The notes under the pieces: model-generated | Seen by the model: the letters and a program-made list of their open reading frames with translations, nothing else | What the model was told of the DNA's origin: nothing | Databases searched by the model: none | Program-made: the position numbers and the translations under genes | From: Kondoa malvinella | Lineage: Eukaryota; Basidiomycota; Agaricostilbomycetes; Agaricostilbales; Kondoaceae | Direction of reading: 5' to 3' | DNA length: 64,000 nt | Assembly (NCBI GenBank): GCA_039545315.1 | Contig: BCIM01000001.1 | Span: 166,525-230,524, forward strand | In this document: piece by piece, positions 47,815-59,147 of the stretch | Layout of the letters: every line of letters begins with the position of its first letter | How positions within the stretch are numbered: the first letter of the stretch is position 1

Positions 47815-48650
47815 TCACCAGTGTAGCCTGTGTGTAGGGCACTCGTATCCGCTGTTTGGCTCTTGAATCAGTTTAGGGAGCAAGGAGAGACCGATAGAGT
47901 TTACCCAGGGTTCAATTCTAGGTATCTCTGGTGATATTCTTCGCCAGTGTACCATTCATGGTCTTTAGCCATCACGAGCTGGGTAGCGATCTTCTTGTTT
48001 GGGTAGTGAGTCTTTTGCACTTCATCGGTAACAGCTTTGGCGATCTCCATTTGCTCGTCCGAGTCAGCAAAGATGACTGAGCGGTATTGCGTCCCTCTGT
48101 CTGGGCCTTGTCCGTCGACCTGAGTTGGGTCATGCGTTCTGAATGGTAAATCTATAATTGTACAACAAGCGTAGGTGACGGGTCCTCACCTGTAGAAGAA
48201 CTCGACTAGCTCTGCGTATGTGACTTCTGCAGGATTGAAGACGACCTTGCAAGCTTCGGCATGACCAGTGGCTCCAGAGCAGACCTGCATCGTTCGATCA
48301 GCCGAAAGCTACAACAGTTCAGCTAGACGAACCTGGCGATATGTCGGAGAGCTAGTCTTTCCGCCTGCGTATCCAACTTCACTCTTGATCAGACCTTTGC
48401 CTTTGAAGACTTGGTCGAATACTGTCGAGGCATCAGCGAATTCTGGAATTGTTGGTAGCAAACGGACGATGTTGCGTCCCCCAGAAACATCCGTTTGCAC
48501 ATATGAAGGTCGAGGAGGAAGGAAGGGAGGAGGAGGCGGAGAGAGAGGACCTTTCCCCAAAAAATGTCAAGAGAGATCTTTCCGCTCTCTGAAATGGACA
48601 TACGATGCCTTCTGCGCGATTTGTGTAGTTGGACCCGTGTAGTTCATCAT
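47815..48650 (-). CDS. MXR1: Peptide methionine (S)-S-oxide reductase A
   Basis: Repairs methionine-S-sulfoxide in proteins using thioredoxin. The model starts MMNYTGPTTQIAQKA, splices by GTATGT..AAAG into a Ser-rich segment and FICANGCFWGTQHLF, which carries the catalytic Cys of the GCFWG motif. The intron after CAACATC (near 48434-48479) is needed to join this to FDQVFKGKGLIKSEVGYAGG; the uninterrupted frame would miss one or the other. Then SGATGHAEACKVVF, ELVEFFYRTHDPTQVDGQG, DRGTQYRS, and EEYHQRYLELNPG joined to GYECPTHRLHW with the resolving Cys. Stop at 47815. The Ser-rich leader before GCFWG is longer than in yeast Mxr1. It lies 121 bases downstream of the FAD oxidoreductase gene, same strand. 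Confidence 0.88.
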
Positions 48651-48771
48651 GTGCGATGCTGCTGCTCCGATACCGAGGAATCTCTTGAACATAAAATGGA
48701 ATGACGATGCGTCGACAAGATTCGATTTCAGCCACTGCTCTGGATAAGGCTAGCGACACGCAAGCGCCCGA

Positions 48772-50903
48772 CTAAATATGAACCAGCTCCTTATCACCAG
48801 GCACCTGCTTCGTCCGATCCATCCATTGCTGTTGTACAGAGAACGAGTAACGGTTCATTCTCTCCTTCGTCGGCTGAAAGCACTCGGGCAAGCCAGTAGA
48901 TGAATAGTCTTTGCCTTGAATCAGTTGAGCAATACCTCTTGATGACGTAGCAATGCGAGCCATCTAAATCGCTGTTAGCCGCGTCAATTCAGTCGAAGGA
49001 GAGACTCACGCCATGACCGCAATGGCCTGCGACGATATAGTGTCCTGTGCGTCCTTCTATCTCGCCTACATAAGGGAAGTCTTCATGCGTGTAGCCTTGA
49101 ATACCAGTCCAGATACGCGTCAAACCTGTCAGAGGTGATTAGCATCAAAACGACATCTTGCCTAACGACTTACCTTCACCAGGCGCCTCTTTGCCCCAGT
49201 CCTTGCTGAAGTACTCAGACATGCACTTGTTGAAGTGCTCTTTGATCTCTGGCAGGATCTCGGAATCGTCTGTCTGATTGACTCTTCGCGAGGGTTAGAC
49301 TCATGAAGACGGGTTTGAGTGCCAGACTTACTGCATAGCAAGATCTGCTCTCCAGGAACCACCGCCTATTATGATAGAGCCATCGGCTGGCCTTTGTATC
49401 ATGTAATCTTCAAGGATGGATCAGCACTGTCTTTATTTCTTAGCAAAAATGCCTACCAAATGCTTCCGGTTCCTCATTGACCTGAAAGACATAGCCTGCA
49501 CTCGGTATCAGCGTGATCACAAAGACTTAAAGCTGAGCTCACTATGTGACAGCTTATTCTTTCCCGAATAGGCCTTCGTCGGCGTGATTTGGGTACAATG
49601 AGCACGGAAAGGCATGATGGCACCACGAAACTCTGGCAGGAGCTTAGCCGCAAATGCGTTCGTAGCATGCACAATGTTGGATGCCTTGATGTTGCCTCGA
49701 GGTGTTTCGATGATACCACCACGACCACGCTCATTGTCCGGGTTCAAAATACCAGTGGCTGGCGTGTTGGTTTGGACATTAAGACCTTTGGTGATGCAGA
49801 TCTTCAATAGAGCACAGACGAGCTTGTAAGGCCAAAGAGAGGCTGCTGGGTATTCTGCTGCGCCAACTGCTGATGGTACACGAGATGCCTGATCCAGCCC
49901 AATCAGCACACAACCAAGGATACTGCATGGAGCATACCTCTTCAGCACGGTCAGCTTTCAGCCAATTGATATGCTCGACTGGTCCGCCGTCAGCCGTGTA
50001 TTCGGCCAGGATCTCTTTCAGCTTTTGGCAGACTTTCTCATCGAGCGGTACGTCGTAAGTCGATCCTTTCGATGTGGGTAAGACCAATGATCGTCATTGT
50101 AAAGAGCAACTCACCAGTCCACCAATCGACCTCTTTCACTAGCTTCTCCTCCTGAACGATCTCCTCCATCAGCTTCAAAGTGTCCATCTCGTTGGCCATG
50201 ATCTTCAAAGCTGTATGATCATGTCAATGTATGCATTGGCCCGCTCAAGGAGGAATACCTTGTTCTTTTCCTACTGACTTCTTGTAGGCAGAATACGCCG
50301 TGAAGCCATTCGCTAGCAGATTGTGGGGTCAACATAGTACTGTAAGCGTAGCAAACGCGACTTACGGCGACAATGCTGGTGACATCTTTGATAAGTTCAA
50401 GCGAGCAGCAAATGATGTAGACGTACACCTCCATTCCTGCTCTTTGGTCAGTTCTGTTCAAAGAGTATCATAGTCTGCTCACCTTCCGGTTGCACCATGA
50501 CAAATCTCCCTAGATTCCAAGAGAGTTACGCTTGACGGTGGCTTCTCTCCAGTGAGCAGGAAATAAGCAGTGACCACGCCGCTCAGACCAGATCCGACTG
50601 ATAGGAAGGAAGTTAGGGACATTCGGTATCTCCTGCTGATAGCTTACTGATGACTACATCTTGCTCCTTCGGAAGTTCGACGGTACTTCGCAAGCCTAAT
50701 ACCTCGGATTGACGAGCTTGACCCAGCCAGAATGACAAGCAAGGACTATCGTGAGGCATTCCTTGACTACTGGTAAGCGCGGGCTTCGCGAGGAGCACAA
50801 CAAACTGACCTGGGTCAAGTTCATCAATAGACCGTACGCCGTGCATAGTGCGTTGCTGTGGATGCTGCTTCTGTGCAGATATACCTGCTAGTACTTCAGA
50901 CAT
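48772..50903 (-). CDS. FAD-dependent oxidoreductase (DAO family)
   Basis: Flavoprotein of the D-amino-acid-oxidase/glycine-oxidase fold, typical of fungal secondary or amine metabolism; substrate unknown. The N-terminal exon MSEVLAGISAQKQHPQ continues to ELPKEQDVVI, spliced to VGSGLSGVVTAYFLLTG, the dinucleotide-binding glycine motif. Next come LLESREICHGATGRNGGHC, the ATGRNGG flavin loop that is diagnostic of this fungal group, then YPAASLWPYKLVCALL, ASNIVHATNAFAAKLLPEF, PTKAYSGKNKLSH, ADGSIIIGGGSWR, RIWTGIQGYTHEDFPYVGEI and GHYIVAGHCGHGMARI, ending GDKELVHI. About ten short introns. The gene is on the same strand as MsrA and next to a P450; a small redox cluster is possible but unproven. 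Confidence 0.85.
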
Positions 50904-51531
50904 GGTAGTCCTTGAAGTACGTATAGTTCTGAGAAGAATGCTTCGACTCTATGAGCATAGCCAAAATCTTTACGTTCATCAAAGCCCTCACGTGGAAGCT
51001 TTACTTGGTTCAGATGAATACGTAGACAAGAAGGATAAGAGCTAGAGGAACTCGGCAGCAGGGGAGGAAAACGAAACGGCAGCACCGCTCATATTACGAG
51101 ACAGCGCCGCCAAGCGGTGCAATGAGAACGTAGAGGGCAATTCAAGGACATGCGAAATGTCGATAGCACGTTGTCATATAGCTTCGCAATGTCGACAGAC
51201 ATGCTGGATACAGCATAGTTTCGCGACTCTCCTTGATCAGCCATGATTGTTTGAAAGTGTTGTTGAGCTGTGAATGTGATGCGTGGGCTGTTTCAAACGC
51301 TGTGCTGCAAACAGAGTGATACTACACGCTGTGTGTGATATTGATGGCAGCGCGAAACAAAGAGATAAACAGTCAAGAAATGTGCTATCAGGCGACAGGC
51401 GGCCCGATAAGACGCAATGGCGTTAAGGTACCATTACAGCCCATGCTTGACATCCCTGCCTGCCAGCGGTGACCGATCGAACGGTTGACTTTCCAGAAGC
51501 TCTGTAACGAATTTAGTCAATGAGCATCAGC
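50904..51531. other. Intergenic region, no gene seen
   Basis: About 630 bases between two minus-strand genes: the upstream region of the FAD oxidoreductase and the 3' flank of ASK1. Purine-rich near 51040-51090. No coding region, RNA gene or repeat recognised. Confidence 0.4.
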
Positions 51532-53248
51532 TTACGAGAGACTCTCACGACCACCATGCAATGTCTGCATATCCTCTCGATCGCCTCTAAGGAACTTCTC
51601 CAGTTGCCCTATCCCATTCGAGGGCCGCTTAGCGCCAAACAGGGTATCTTCCGGCGGCTGCATCTCGAAGCTCGCGCTGGCATCCTCTTCATCCTGCCGT
51701 ATCGTGTCCTCCATTCCGCTTTCTCCTTCTTCTCCAAATGAAACCCCCCATGCGTCTTGTCCATCGCCTTCCGCTTCTTCACCAAAATCGTCAAACGATT
51801 CCTGACCAGCCAAATTCTCCTCCTCGACGAATTCATTCGTATCTTCTAGTCTGATCAAATCGCTGACTCTTGAGGCGCCAGCTGCTTTCGGCGGGAAGAC
51901 GGGTTGAGCAGGCGCATCGCTGATTCTTGATGGACCAGCTTTTGGTGCAAAGTTAGGCTGAGCAGGAGGCTTGATGGGAGATTCCCGATCAAGCCCCCCA
52001 TAACCTCTTGTAGCCCAATTTTTCATCACGCTAGGAGGTTCAATCACAGGTGAATCTATTCCACCGCCTCCCATTTGCATCGCTGCTGTTTCTAGTACAT
52101 CTCGAGTAACCATTCTTGCCGCTTCTTTCGCAGGTGTTTTAGATAGACCAGCGCGATTGACGGAGAAGTGCGTCATAGAAGGAAAGGCAATAGCTGCGTC
52201 TGAATCGTCAAGACTTCGCGCACGAGGTAGATTGGGAAAGTTGGGCGATTCGTGATATGGATCGAGGGAAGTATGAGATAGATCTGCTAGGCCATCCCAA
52301 TCTTGAGGTATAGAGAAAGGATGCTTTTGTGTTCGATTAGTAGCAGGTGTGGATGCTGTTGGGCCATGTGTCGCATTTCGTTGAAGGACTTTTTGTAACA
52401 GCATAGTATTGCTGCTGGATTTTCGAGCTGCTGCCGTAGCCTTATCCGCGAGACCGTTTGATTTGCGTGCTGGTCTGATTGGTGAATCATCGGGAGTCTC
52501 TTCTCTTCCTTTGCCTTTGCTAATATCACCCAAAGAAAGAGTCTCGAGTTCCGGTCGAACAATATCTGGCGAATCCATGCTGAGGTCACGGAGCCTACTC
52601 CCTTGACGCGCGTCACGGGCAGGTGAGTTGATGGTAGAGTTGACACCGAATTCCGATTCCATATCTTGCTGCAAGAGGTCGAATGGTGATGCGTCATCGG
52701 ACCATGTAGGCGCTTTCGTAGCCGACCGAGGTGGTGTACCTCGGCTTGTAGAAGGTGTAGATGAGACAGAAGAATCTGCATCTGATCTTCGCGACTGTTC
52801 GCCAGCTTGTAGAGTCACATCGCTCATATCTTGATATCTCGCTTCGGATGCCTGCGTTTCATTGCCTGCTTCTTCTGCGTCGGCTTCCCAGCGCGGTTCA
52901 GCCAGACGAATGCCAGCAGCTGCCTCAAAGAAGGCCTTCCATAGCTGGTGACAAAGTCAATGAGCTCGCGACAAGCGACTTGTCATCCATGCAATGTACC
53001 TTCACGCTTTGCCATATTTCTCGACTAGACTCTCCATATTTCTCTACAGCAGGCAGGATCTTGTCTGTCACAGCTCTTGTAGCCCTCAAGAAATTCGCAT
53101 CCGTTTCTTGCAGCGAATTAACCAATTGTTGATCCAGCTGTTCTATCAAGGCGCTGCATTCCGCGACGCCTAGACCAGCAATTTGCGCGTCAGTCAGCAA
53201 AGCGGCATTGATGTTGTTCAGAGACGGATCCACAGCGCGTCGTGACAT
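51532..53248 (-). CDS. ASK1: DASH complex subunit ASK1
   Basis: Outer-kinetochore DASH/Dam1 complex subunit that couples kinetochores to microtubule ends. Exon 1 starts MSRRAVDPSLNNINAALLTD and has the conserved helix IEQLDQQLVNSLQETDANFL and KILPAVEKYGESSREIWQS; after an intron (about 52946-53000) it continues FWKAFFEAAAGIRL, the second family block. The rest, over 430 residues, is Ser/Pro/Asp-rich and disordered with many SP/TP sites, as in other ASK1 proteins, where this tail is heavily phosphorylated by CDK and Aurora kinases. It ends MQTLHGGRESLS. Only the N-terminal helices are strongly conserved, and both are present. It lies about 170 bases from the XLF-like gene on the same strand. 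Confidence 0.88.
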
Positions 53249-53420
53249 GGTCGCTCTCGGACGAAATCATGCTGTCCAAGTCAGAAAGAGATAGCGCGAT
53301 GTGACAGGCGTCAATTGTAATGCAATTACATGCAGACCCAGCTCACACGAGAGCAGCGTTGACCCTCGCGAGACTGATCAGGGAGATGTACAAAATCCAT
53401 AATGTTAAAGCATGCGACAG

Positions 53421-55162
53421 CTAGAAACCTTTACCTCCTCGTTTTGATCTCTTTGGCGGAAGCGCGCCAATCTTTACGCCTTTGGCAATGGCTTTCGTTC
53501 GTTGAGCTTCAAGGGCTTCCTGATCTGCTGCAGCGGATTTCCGTTTCTTTGATCCTTGAGATGGTGCCGGTTCGCTAGGTTCTTTCCTTTTAGGTATTGG
53601 CGGAGGTTGTCGAATTGGCGGAGAAGATGTTCGTGCTGGAAGAGATGGTGCTCGTACAGGAGATGGAGATCTAGCTTTTCGAGGTGGACTTGGTTTCTTG
53701 ACGGGCTGTGTTGGCTTGAGCGAGGCTGACTGCGGCTCTCCTTCTGATTCTGTTTCTGATGCTTCATCTTGCGTGACTTGAGCTGAAGGTGGTTGAGAAA
53801 GGAATGGAGACGGCGAGTGGGTAGATGACTTGTTTGGCTTGTCAGGTAGGTAGATCGGTTCATCCTACTTTATATCAGTAAGATGGCCATCGTGAGCTGC
53901 ATGTCGCCCACCTTCTCACTTTCCGTACTATCATCCTGATTCACAGCCTTCCCTTTACCCTTGTCCAGCTTCTTGACCGAGAAAGAGTCCTCATATAGCG
54001 TCTCATCCGGATCCGGATCCTGCGCTTGATTCATCTCTACATCTTCGATTTCATCATGGAACCCAATCAAATAGCCCGAACTATCCTCTTCTTCCGGTGC
54101 AGGCTTGACAACAAACTTCTTCATCCCTCTAGGAGGTAATTGAGTCTCGTTATCATGCGTCCAGCTAGCTTTTTTGCCTAAAGGTTGTAAATCGCCTGAT
54201 TTAGGTCTTCTAGCTCCTGCTAAGATTCTAGCACCCATGTTCATTGTCGGAGCAGGACTCGCAGAAGCAGTAGAAGCAGTGCGAGATTGAGAAGGACGAG
54301 GTTTCTTTCCTTTTGCTGGTGACGGGGGTGGTTGCTCTTTTTCGTAGCCTGGTAGTTCGGGTCTTTCGCGCGAGGGTTGATGTACACCTACTGACCATCG
54401 CTGCATTGCTCCAGCGAAGATTGGAGCTTCAAAGAGAGACTTCAATCGACGAGCTGGCTTCATGTGCACCGCTCGAGCATTGGCATCGATTTTCTGTTGC
54501 AGACCCATCAATATACGATTCTTACTAGACAAGATCGTGAGCAAACCTCTGGAAGCTCTTCAGGTGGGTCAATGAGACTCTCAGCGCTTGCTGCGTAACC
54601 AAACAACGGCAATATAATCTGATCACGGATAAAGCTCGAATGCTGAGAAGAGATTTTGGAAGCATCTGCGCTCATGACGAAATTGAGGGAAGCAGTTGAA
54701 AGGCTTAGATCGATACCAGAGTTGGTGTATGATAGAGAAGCTCGAACAGGTCGCGAGTTGACAGCGAGACGTTCACGAGCCATGCGACTGAGCAGCTTTG
54801 TCCCGCCGGCAGTTAGGCCCAATCTAAGCACCCTATGTCAAGCATCTGACGCTGCTACGTGGTCTTACTTACGCATCTTGTATCTCTTCAAGAGCTTGTT
54901 TCACTTGATCTTCTCGATTACCGCCGCGAAAGACTTGGCTTTGCGAGTCTGCATCACCTTGAGACCCTTCCAGGGATTCTTGCAGCCGGCGGTAAATGTC
55001 TTTCTCGCGCGCCAGCTCAAAGTAGACTTTGGTCATGTCACAGACAATAAAGCGAGCTCTAACTGGATTGTGAAGGATCTGAAGCTTTAACAGCAAGGGG
55101 ATGTCTTCTTCGTGCCCAGCGTGTGAATGCACAGCGATGCAGGAAGTCCATCTAACAGGCAA
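53421..55162 (-). CDS. XLF/Nej1-like non-homologous end-joining factor
   Basis: Predicted NHEJ scaffold that stimulates DNA ligase IV-XRCC4 and bridges ends. The head domain reads PVRARFIVCDMTKVYFEL (compare the family's strand-strand followed by W/Y), REDQVKQALEEIQD, then after an intron GGTKLLSRMARERLAVNSRP, SYTNSGIDLSLSTASLNFVM, and SFIRDQIILPLFGYAAS, equivalent to the long stalk entry of XLF, then ILMGLQQKIDANARAV. A disordered Ser/Pro/Lys-rich tail follows. The last exon ends PPKRSKRGGKGF at 53421, a basic stretch closed by Gly-Phe that resembles the C-terminal Ku-binding motif of XLF. Similarity is remote in sequence, as usual in this family; XRCC4 or a PAXX-like protein are alternatives. 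An intron between LPE and NRIL is only about 30 bases, so that join is less sure. Confidence 0.65.
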
Positions 55163-55314
55163 CTATTGGCAACAGGCGACTATGGGGAGCGAGCGACGAA
55201 CGGCAACAGCAAGAAAGTCTTCTCATCTTCCTCCGACAGCTCCATTTGATCTGGGTATCACTTTGATCTGGGTATATCGCGTGTGTCGAGCATGATTGTC
55301 TCCAGAAAACAAAA

Positions 55315-56722
55315 ATGGGAACTTCTCTGCAAGCCGCCATGTCGTCTCAAGCTTCTCCGATACCATGTAGAGATACACCCCTAGGCCAGATTATGGCCTC
55401 ATATCATCCTGCTCTGTACAATAGCTCGTCTGAGATTGGCAACGGCGTTTTCACTTCTGAGAATCTACCTTCTGGAACTCGTCTCGCGTCTTGTGCCTAC
55501 TCGGATGCTATCACTTCTCCTGCTTGTCGAACTCTCCTTGATGTCCTCTCAATAACGCATGATCGTCTGTCTGATCGTCAAGTAATGGCTGCTGTCCTTG
55601 TTCTCTTACTGTCCGTCCCGTTCAGGAAGAAGCTGCCTGATCAACGACTGATAAGAAGTTGGACGGCTTACGTCGACTCGCTCCCTCGGCATGTTCTAAC
55701 ACCGCTAGAATTCTCTGCTGAAGAACGAGCGCTACTCGAAAATACAAATCTGCATGGAGCTCTAGTGGAACGCGAACAAGAATGGCAGTCTTCTCTTGAA
55801 GCAGTGAAAGCATCTACCTCCCTTGATATTTCCTGGGCGGACTGGCTTTTGGCCAATTCGATCATCTCTTCTCGCGCTTTCCCATCATCGCTAATCGACA
55901 ACGACGAAGCAAACGCTACACCCGTCCTATTTCCAGCTGTTGACTCGTTGAATCACAATCCCTCATCAAAAGTCCTCTGGCTAAAAGAATCAGATCGCCT
56001 CACGCTAGTAACAGAACAAGACATTCCAGCTCACACACAATGCTATAACAACTACGGCCCGAAATCAAACGAAGAACTACTGCTAGGCTATGGTTTCGTC
56101 ATTCCGAACAACCCAGCAGATTTACTAGCAGTCAAATTAGGCAGACCTAGAATCCCACCTAATTCAACACGAACATTGAGTGATCCAACAGAGTTGTTTA
56201 AACATCTCGGTATCGATACGGAGCGGCATATCATATTACGGGATGGGAAATTACCGGATACGCTTTTGGCTCAGATGCGTTTCTACCTCGCTGATGAAGA
56301 GGAACAAGCTGGAATTGCAGAAAAGGCGAGAGCTTCGAAAGATGTGCAAGTGCTCGGGTTCGTGAGCTGGGAGAACGAATTGACTATGCTGGATCAGCTA
56401 GGGTCAATGTTGGAGATGAAGGCTCGGGGTTTGGAAAAGGAAATCGGTCTGGTAAATGAGGAAGTAGGAACGGGGAAGAGAGCTCGATTGGATGATGGGG
56501 TTGCGCAGATTCAGGGAGAGCCTATACGACCGGAAGTGAGAAGGATGATAGAGGTCTACAGACAAGGTAGGTCTTTGTCTTGCCTTTGTGAGTGCGAAGA
56601 TTGATCAGTCAGCAGGTCAAAAGGATATCATCCAAGCTGCCTTGATACAGCATGAAGGCTTAATGACTCAAGCTTTGGAGAAGGCTCAAGCAAGTGGGGA
56701 GATCGATATTGAGATGGAGTGA
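55315..56722 (+). CDS. SET-domain methyltransferase (RKM/SETD3-like)
   Basis: Putative protein-lysine methyltransferase of the class with an insert in the SET domain (Rkm and plant Rubisco methyltransferase type). It starts MGTSLQAAMSSQASP (a second ATG lies at 55339). Motifs are NGVFTSENLPSGTRL near the N-terminus, WADWLLANSIISSRAF, the AdoMet/substrate loop VLFPAVDSLNHNPSSKVLW, QCYNNYGPKSNEELLLGYGF with the catalytic Tyr, and a helical C-terminal substrate-binding domain (FYLADEEEQAGIAEKA onward). One intron near the 3' end (from GTAGGT at 56565) joins IEVYRQ to GQKDIIQAAL; the last exon ends IDIEME at 56722. Length about 450 residues fits the family. Its substrate could be a ribosomal or translation protein, by analogy only. 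Confidence 0.85.
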
Positions 56723-57099
56723 TCGGTGGGGAAAGTTGGTCAAGTCAAGCAGGTCGAGCAAAGTATGACAAGAGATGCAGGAAAAGGAATTCATGTTGGC
56801 CATTCTGGTACCACACATGTTCGTTCGGCTCGATGGCTCGCAGTTCTTTCGAGCTTCTGATGGAGGCAAAGTGGTTTCGATGTCAAGTCCAATGGTAAAG
56901 CACTTCGCGGTGCAATGATGCTGGGATGGAAGCGTAGCATTTTCTGTCAGGGATCTAGCTGTACTCTGCTGTACTTTAGCTGGCTCCGTCCCGCCGTTGC
57001 TCGTCGTGGCGTGATATTCGCGGCCTTGACCTCTCTTTCCAACCTCACACGCTAGCCTTACCACGTCTTTCACTGATCACACTTTCACACCAGACAAGC
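56723..57099 (+). promoter_or_regulatory. Promoter region of the 14-3-3 gene
   Basis: About 380 bases between two plus-strand genes. A 137-codon minus-strand frame (56660-57073) overlaps it without recognisable protein character. The last 60 bases are C/T-rich and lead directly to the ATG at 57100. Confidence 0.4.
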
Positions 57100-58867
57100 A
57101 TGACTAACGTAAGTGTCTACACCAGGCTAGAATCTGCGGTGCTCGCTTTCCCAGGCGTGCCGCTGTTTTGTTGTTGTCGTCGTCGCCAGCGCGCTCGGGC
57201 GCTTTCCTTTCTGCTGGCAAATCAGCACCTGCCAGAAGTGGCTGTGGCTGAAAGAGGGCTACATGCGCCTTACTGCCCTGTCGGACTCGCTTTGGCGCAC
57301 TTTCGACACTTTCGATTTTAGAATCGTCATTCACAGCCGCGCGCTGCCTCGACAAGATCTTGTTAACGAATGCCAGCCATAGCTGCAGGGATAGGCCAGC
57401 TGCACGTATGAGCTGCTTGAAAAGGCGGCATACAACAAAAGAAGAATCACCAAATAAGGCAATGCCCAGCGCTGGAATTCCATCTTATCTACATCGCCTA
57501 AAGTGCCCTTTTTCTCTTGCTACAGCAATCTAGCGTCCTATATGATCAAATACTGATGTTGTGCGCGTTCAATTTGACAGGAAAGAGAAGGTATGCGATT
57601 TGGCGCGCGTCGGTCAGAGCTTCGTCACTTACTAGTTCTCACAAAGGAACCGTCTATATGGCCAAGCTGGTATGCTTTCAGTGACACACTGTTGAAGATG
57701 GTCTGATGCATTTCCAACTACAGGCCGAACAGGCTGAGCGATATGACGAAATGGTCAAGTGAGTCAGACTTCAAAGCTTTCATCCTTGGATGCCTCTGAA
57801 GTCTTATCACAGCTCCATGAAGGATGTCGCAAAGGTTAGACCTCCAAGAATCAGCTTTAGAACGCGTCTGAATTCATAGGATAATAGCTTGGCGTCGAAC
57901 TCTCAGTCGAAGAGCGCAACTTGCTTTCCGTCGCCTACAAGAATGTCATTGGTGCTCGCCGTGCCTCTTGGCGTATCATCTCTTCCATTGAGCAGAAGGA
58001 AGAGTCGAAAGGCAACGAAGCTCAAGTTGGCAAGATCAAGTCTTACCGCCAGAAGGTCGAACTCGAGTTGTCCGATGTCTGCAACGACATCCTCGCTGTT
58101 TTAGACCAGCACCTCATTCCCGCCGCTCAAGCTGGCGAGAGCAAAGTCTTCTATTCAAAGGTTCGTCCAACTCAAATTTGGTGCGTACCTAGTCTAAGGC
58201 TACTCCGTCTTACAGATGAAGGGAGATTACCACCGTTACTTGGCTGAATTTGCTGGTGGTGATGGCCGCAAAGGTGCTTCTGAAGCTGCTCATGACGCCT
58301 ACAAGCAGGCAACCGAGATTGCGCAGTCTGACGTAAGTCAACAATTTGATCGTTTTTCTCTTGTGTCTGAGTGCTCGTCACTATTACAGCTCGCACCCAC
58401 TCACCCAATACGTCTTGGTCTCGCCTTGAACTTTTCCGTCTTCTACTATGAAATCCTCAACTCGCCTGACCGCGCGTGCCATTTGGCCAAGCAAGCGTTT
58501 GACGATGCCATTGCCGAGTTGGACACTCTATCAGAGGAGAGCTACAAGGACTCGACACTCATCATGCAGCTATTGAGGGAGTGAGTGCAGCAGTCCTGTT
58601 GTCTTTGTAAAATCGTGGCTGACCAGAGCTTGCAGTAACTTGACCTTGTGGACTTCGTAAGCTTGTCACTGACATTCTTTGTCTTTGTCTGACGCGCTTC
58701 TCGCGAAGTGATCTGCAAGATGCCCAGGGTGAGTCAGTCTCAAAGTATAAGCTGTCCTTGCTGAACAATGCTGCTTGACAGCTGCCGACAAAGGCAATGA
58801 CGAGAAAGCCGCTGCGGCCACTTCCAGCGAAGCTCCAAATGCTGAAGCTGCTCCCGCTCAATCCTAA
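57100..58867 (+). CDS. BMH1: 14-3-3 protein
   Basis: Dimeric phosphoserine/threonine-binding adaptor of the cytosol and nucleus. The N-terminus [20 protein letters not shown] is assembled from a 9-base coding exon (57100-57108), a 472-base intron, a 10-base micro-exon (57581-57590), and the exon starting at 57647. The helices that follow are diagnostic: [20 protein letters not shown] with the phosphopeptide-contacting Lys and Arg, [17 protein letters not shown] with the Arg-Tyr pair, [14 protein letters not shown], and [19 protein letters not shown] with RDNLTLWTS across introns. The exon for NLTLWT is only 21 bases (58636-58656) and the next, DLQDAQ, is 20 (58709-58728). The acidic-Ala tail ends EAAPAQS. 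The intron structure is the oddity; the protein itself is standard. Confidence 0.95.
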
Positions 58868-59147
58868 TTCATCACCTTATACACCTCCCACACCGCTTCT
58901 ATTGCCAACTCTCAATATCTTCGTCGACCCTCTTGGAACCAAGGCTTTGTTGTTTTACAGGGAAGGTCATAGGATGTAGACGTATTGGCTATCCCGTATC
59001 GTTTTGATGGGCGCAGATTTGCGCTTTTGGTTTAAATCTTTGCTGAATGAAATGAATGCATTCTTCTGGGTATTTTCAAGTCCGCTCGCTTTCGTTGCCT
59101 TTACATGCATTTCATTCTCTTATGATTGGTATATGCTCTTCTTTTTG

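Noticed and set aside
48389..48601. Minus-strand frame through the MsrA 5' region starting MSISESGKISLDIFWGK
   Set aside because: It is antisense-free but out of phase with both GCFWG and the downstream YAGG block; the spliced model explains all conserved motifs.
45474..50903. A complete secondary-metabolite gene cluster
   Set aside because: No polyketide synthase, NRPS, terpene cyclase or cluster regulator is present among these genes; COQ1 is housekeeping.
56660..57073. 137-codon minus-strand frame
   Set aside because: It overlaps the end of the SET gene and the 14-3-3 promoter and shows no recognisable protein pattern.
57100..57321. Open frame continuing from the 14-3-3 start into intron 1
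   Set aside because: It is only retained-intron translation; the canonical N-terminus is restored by the micro-exon.
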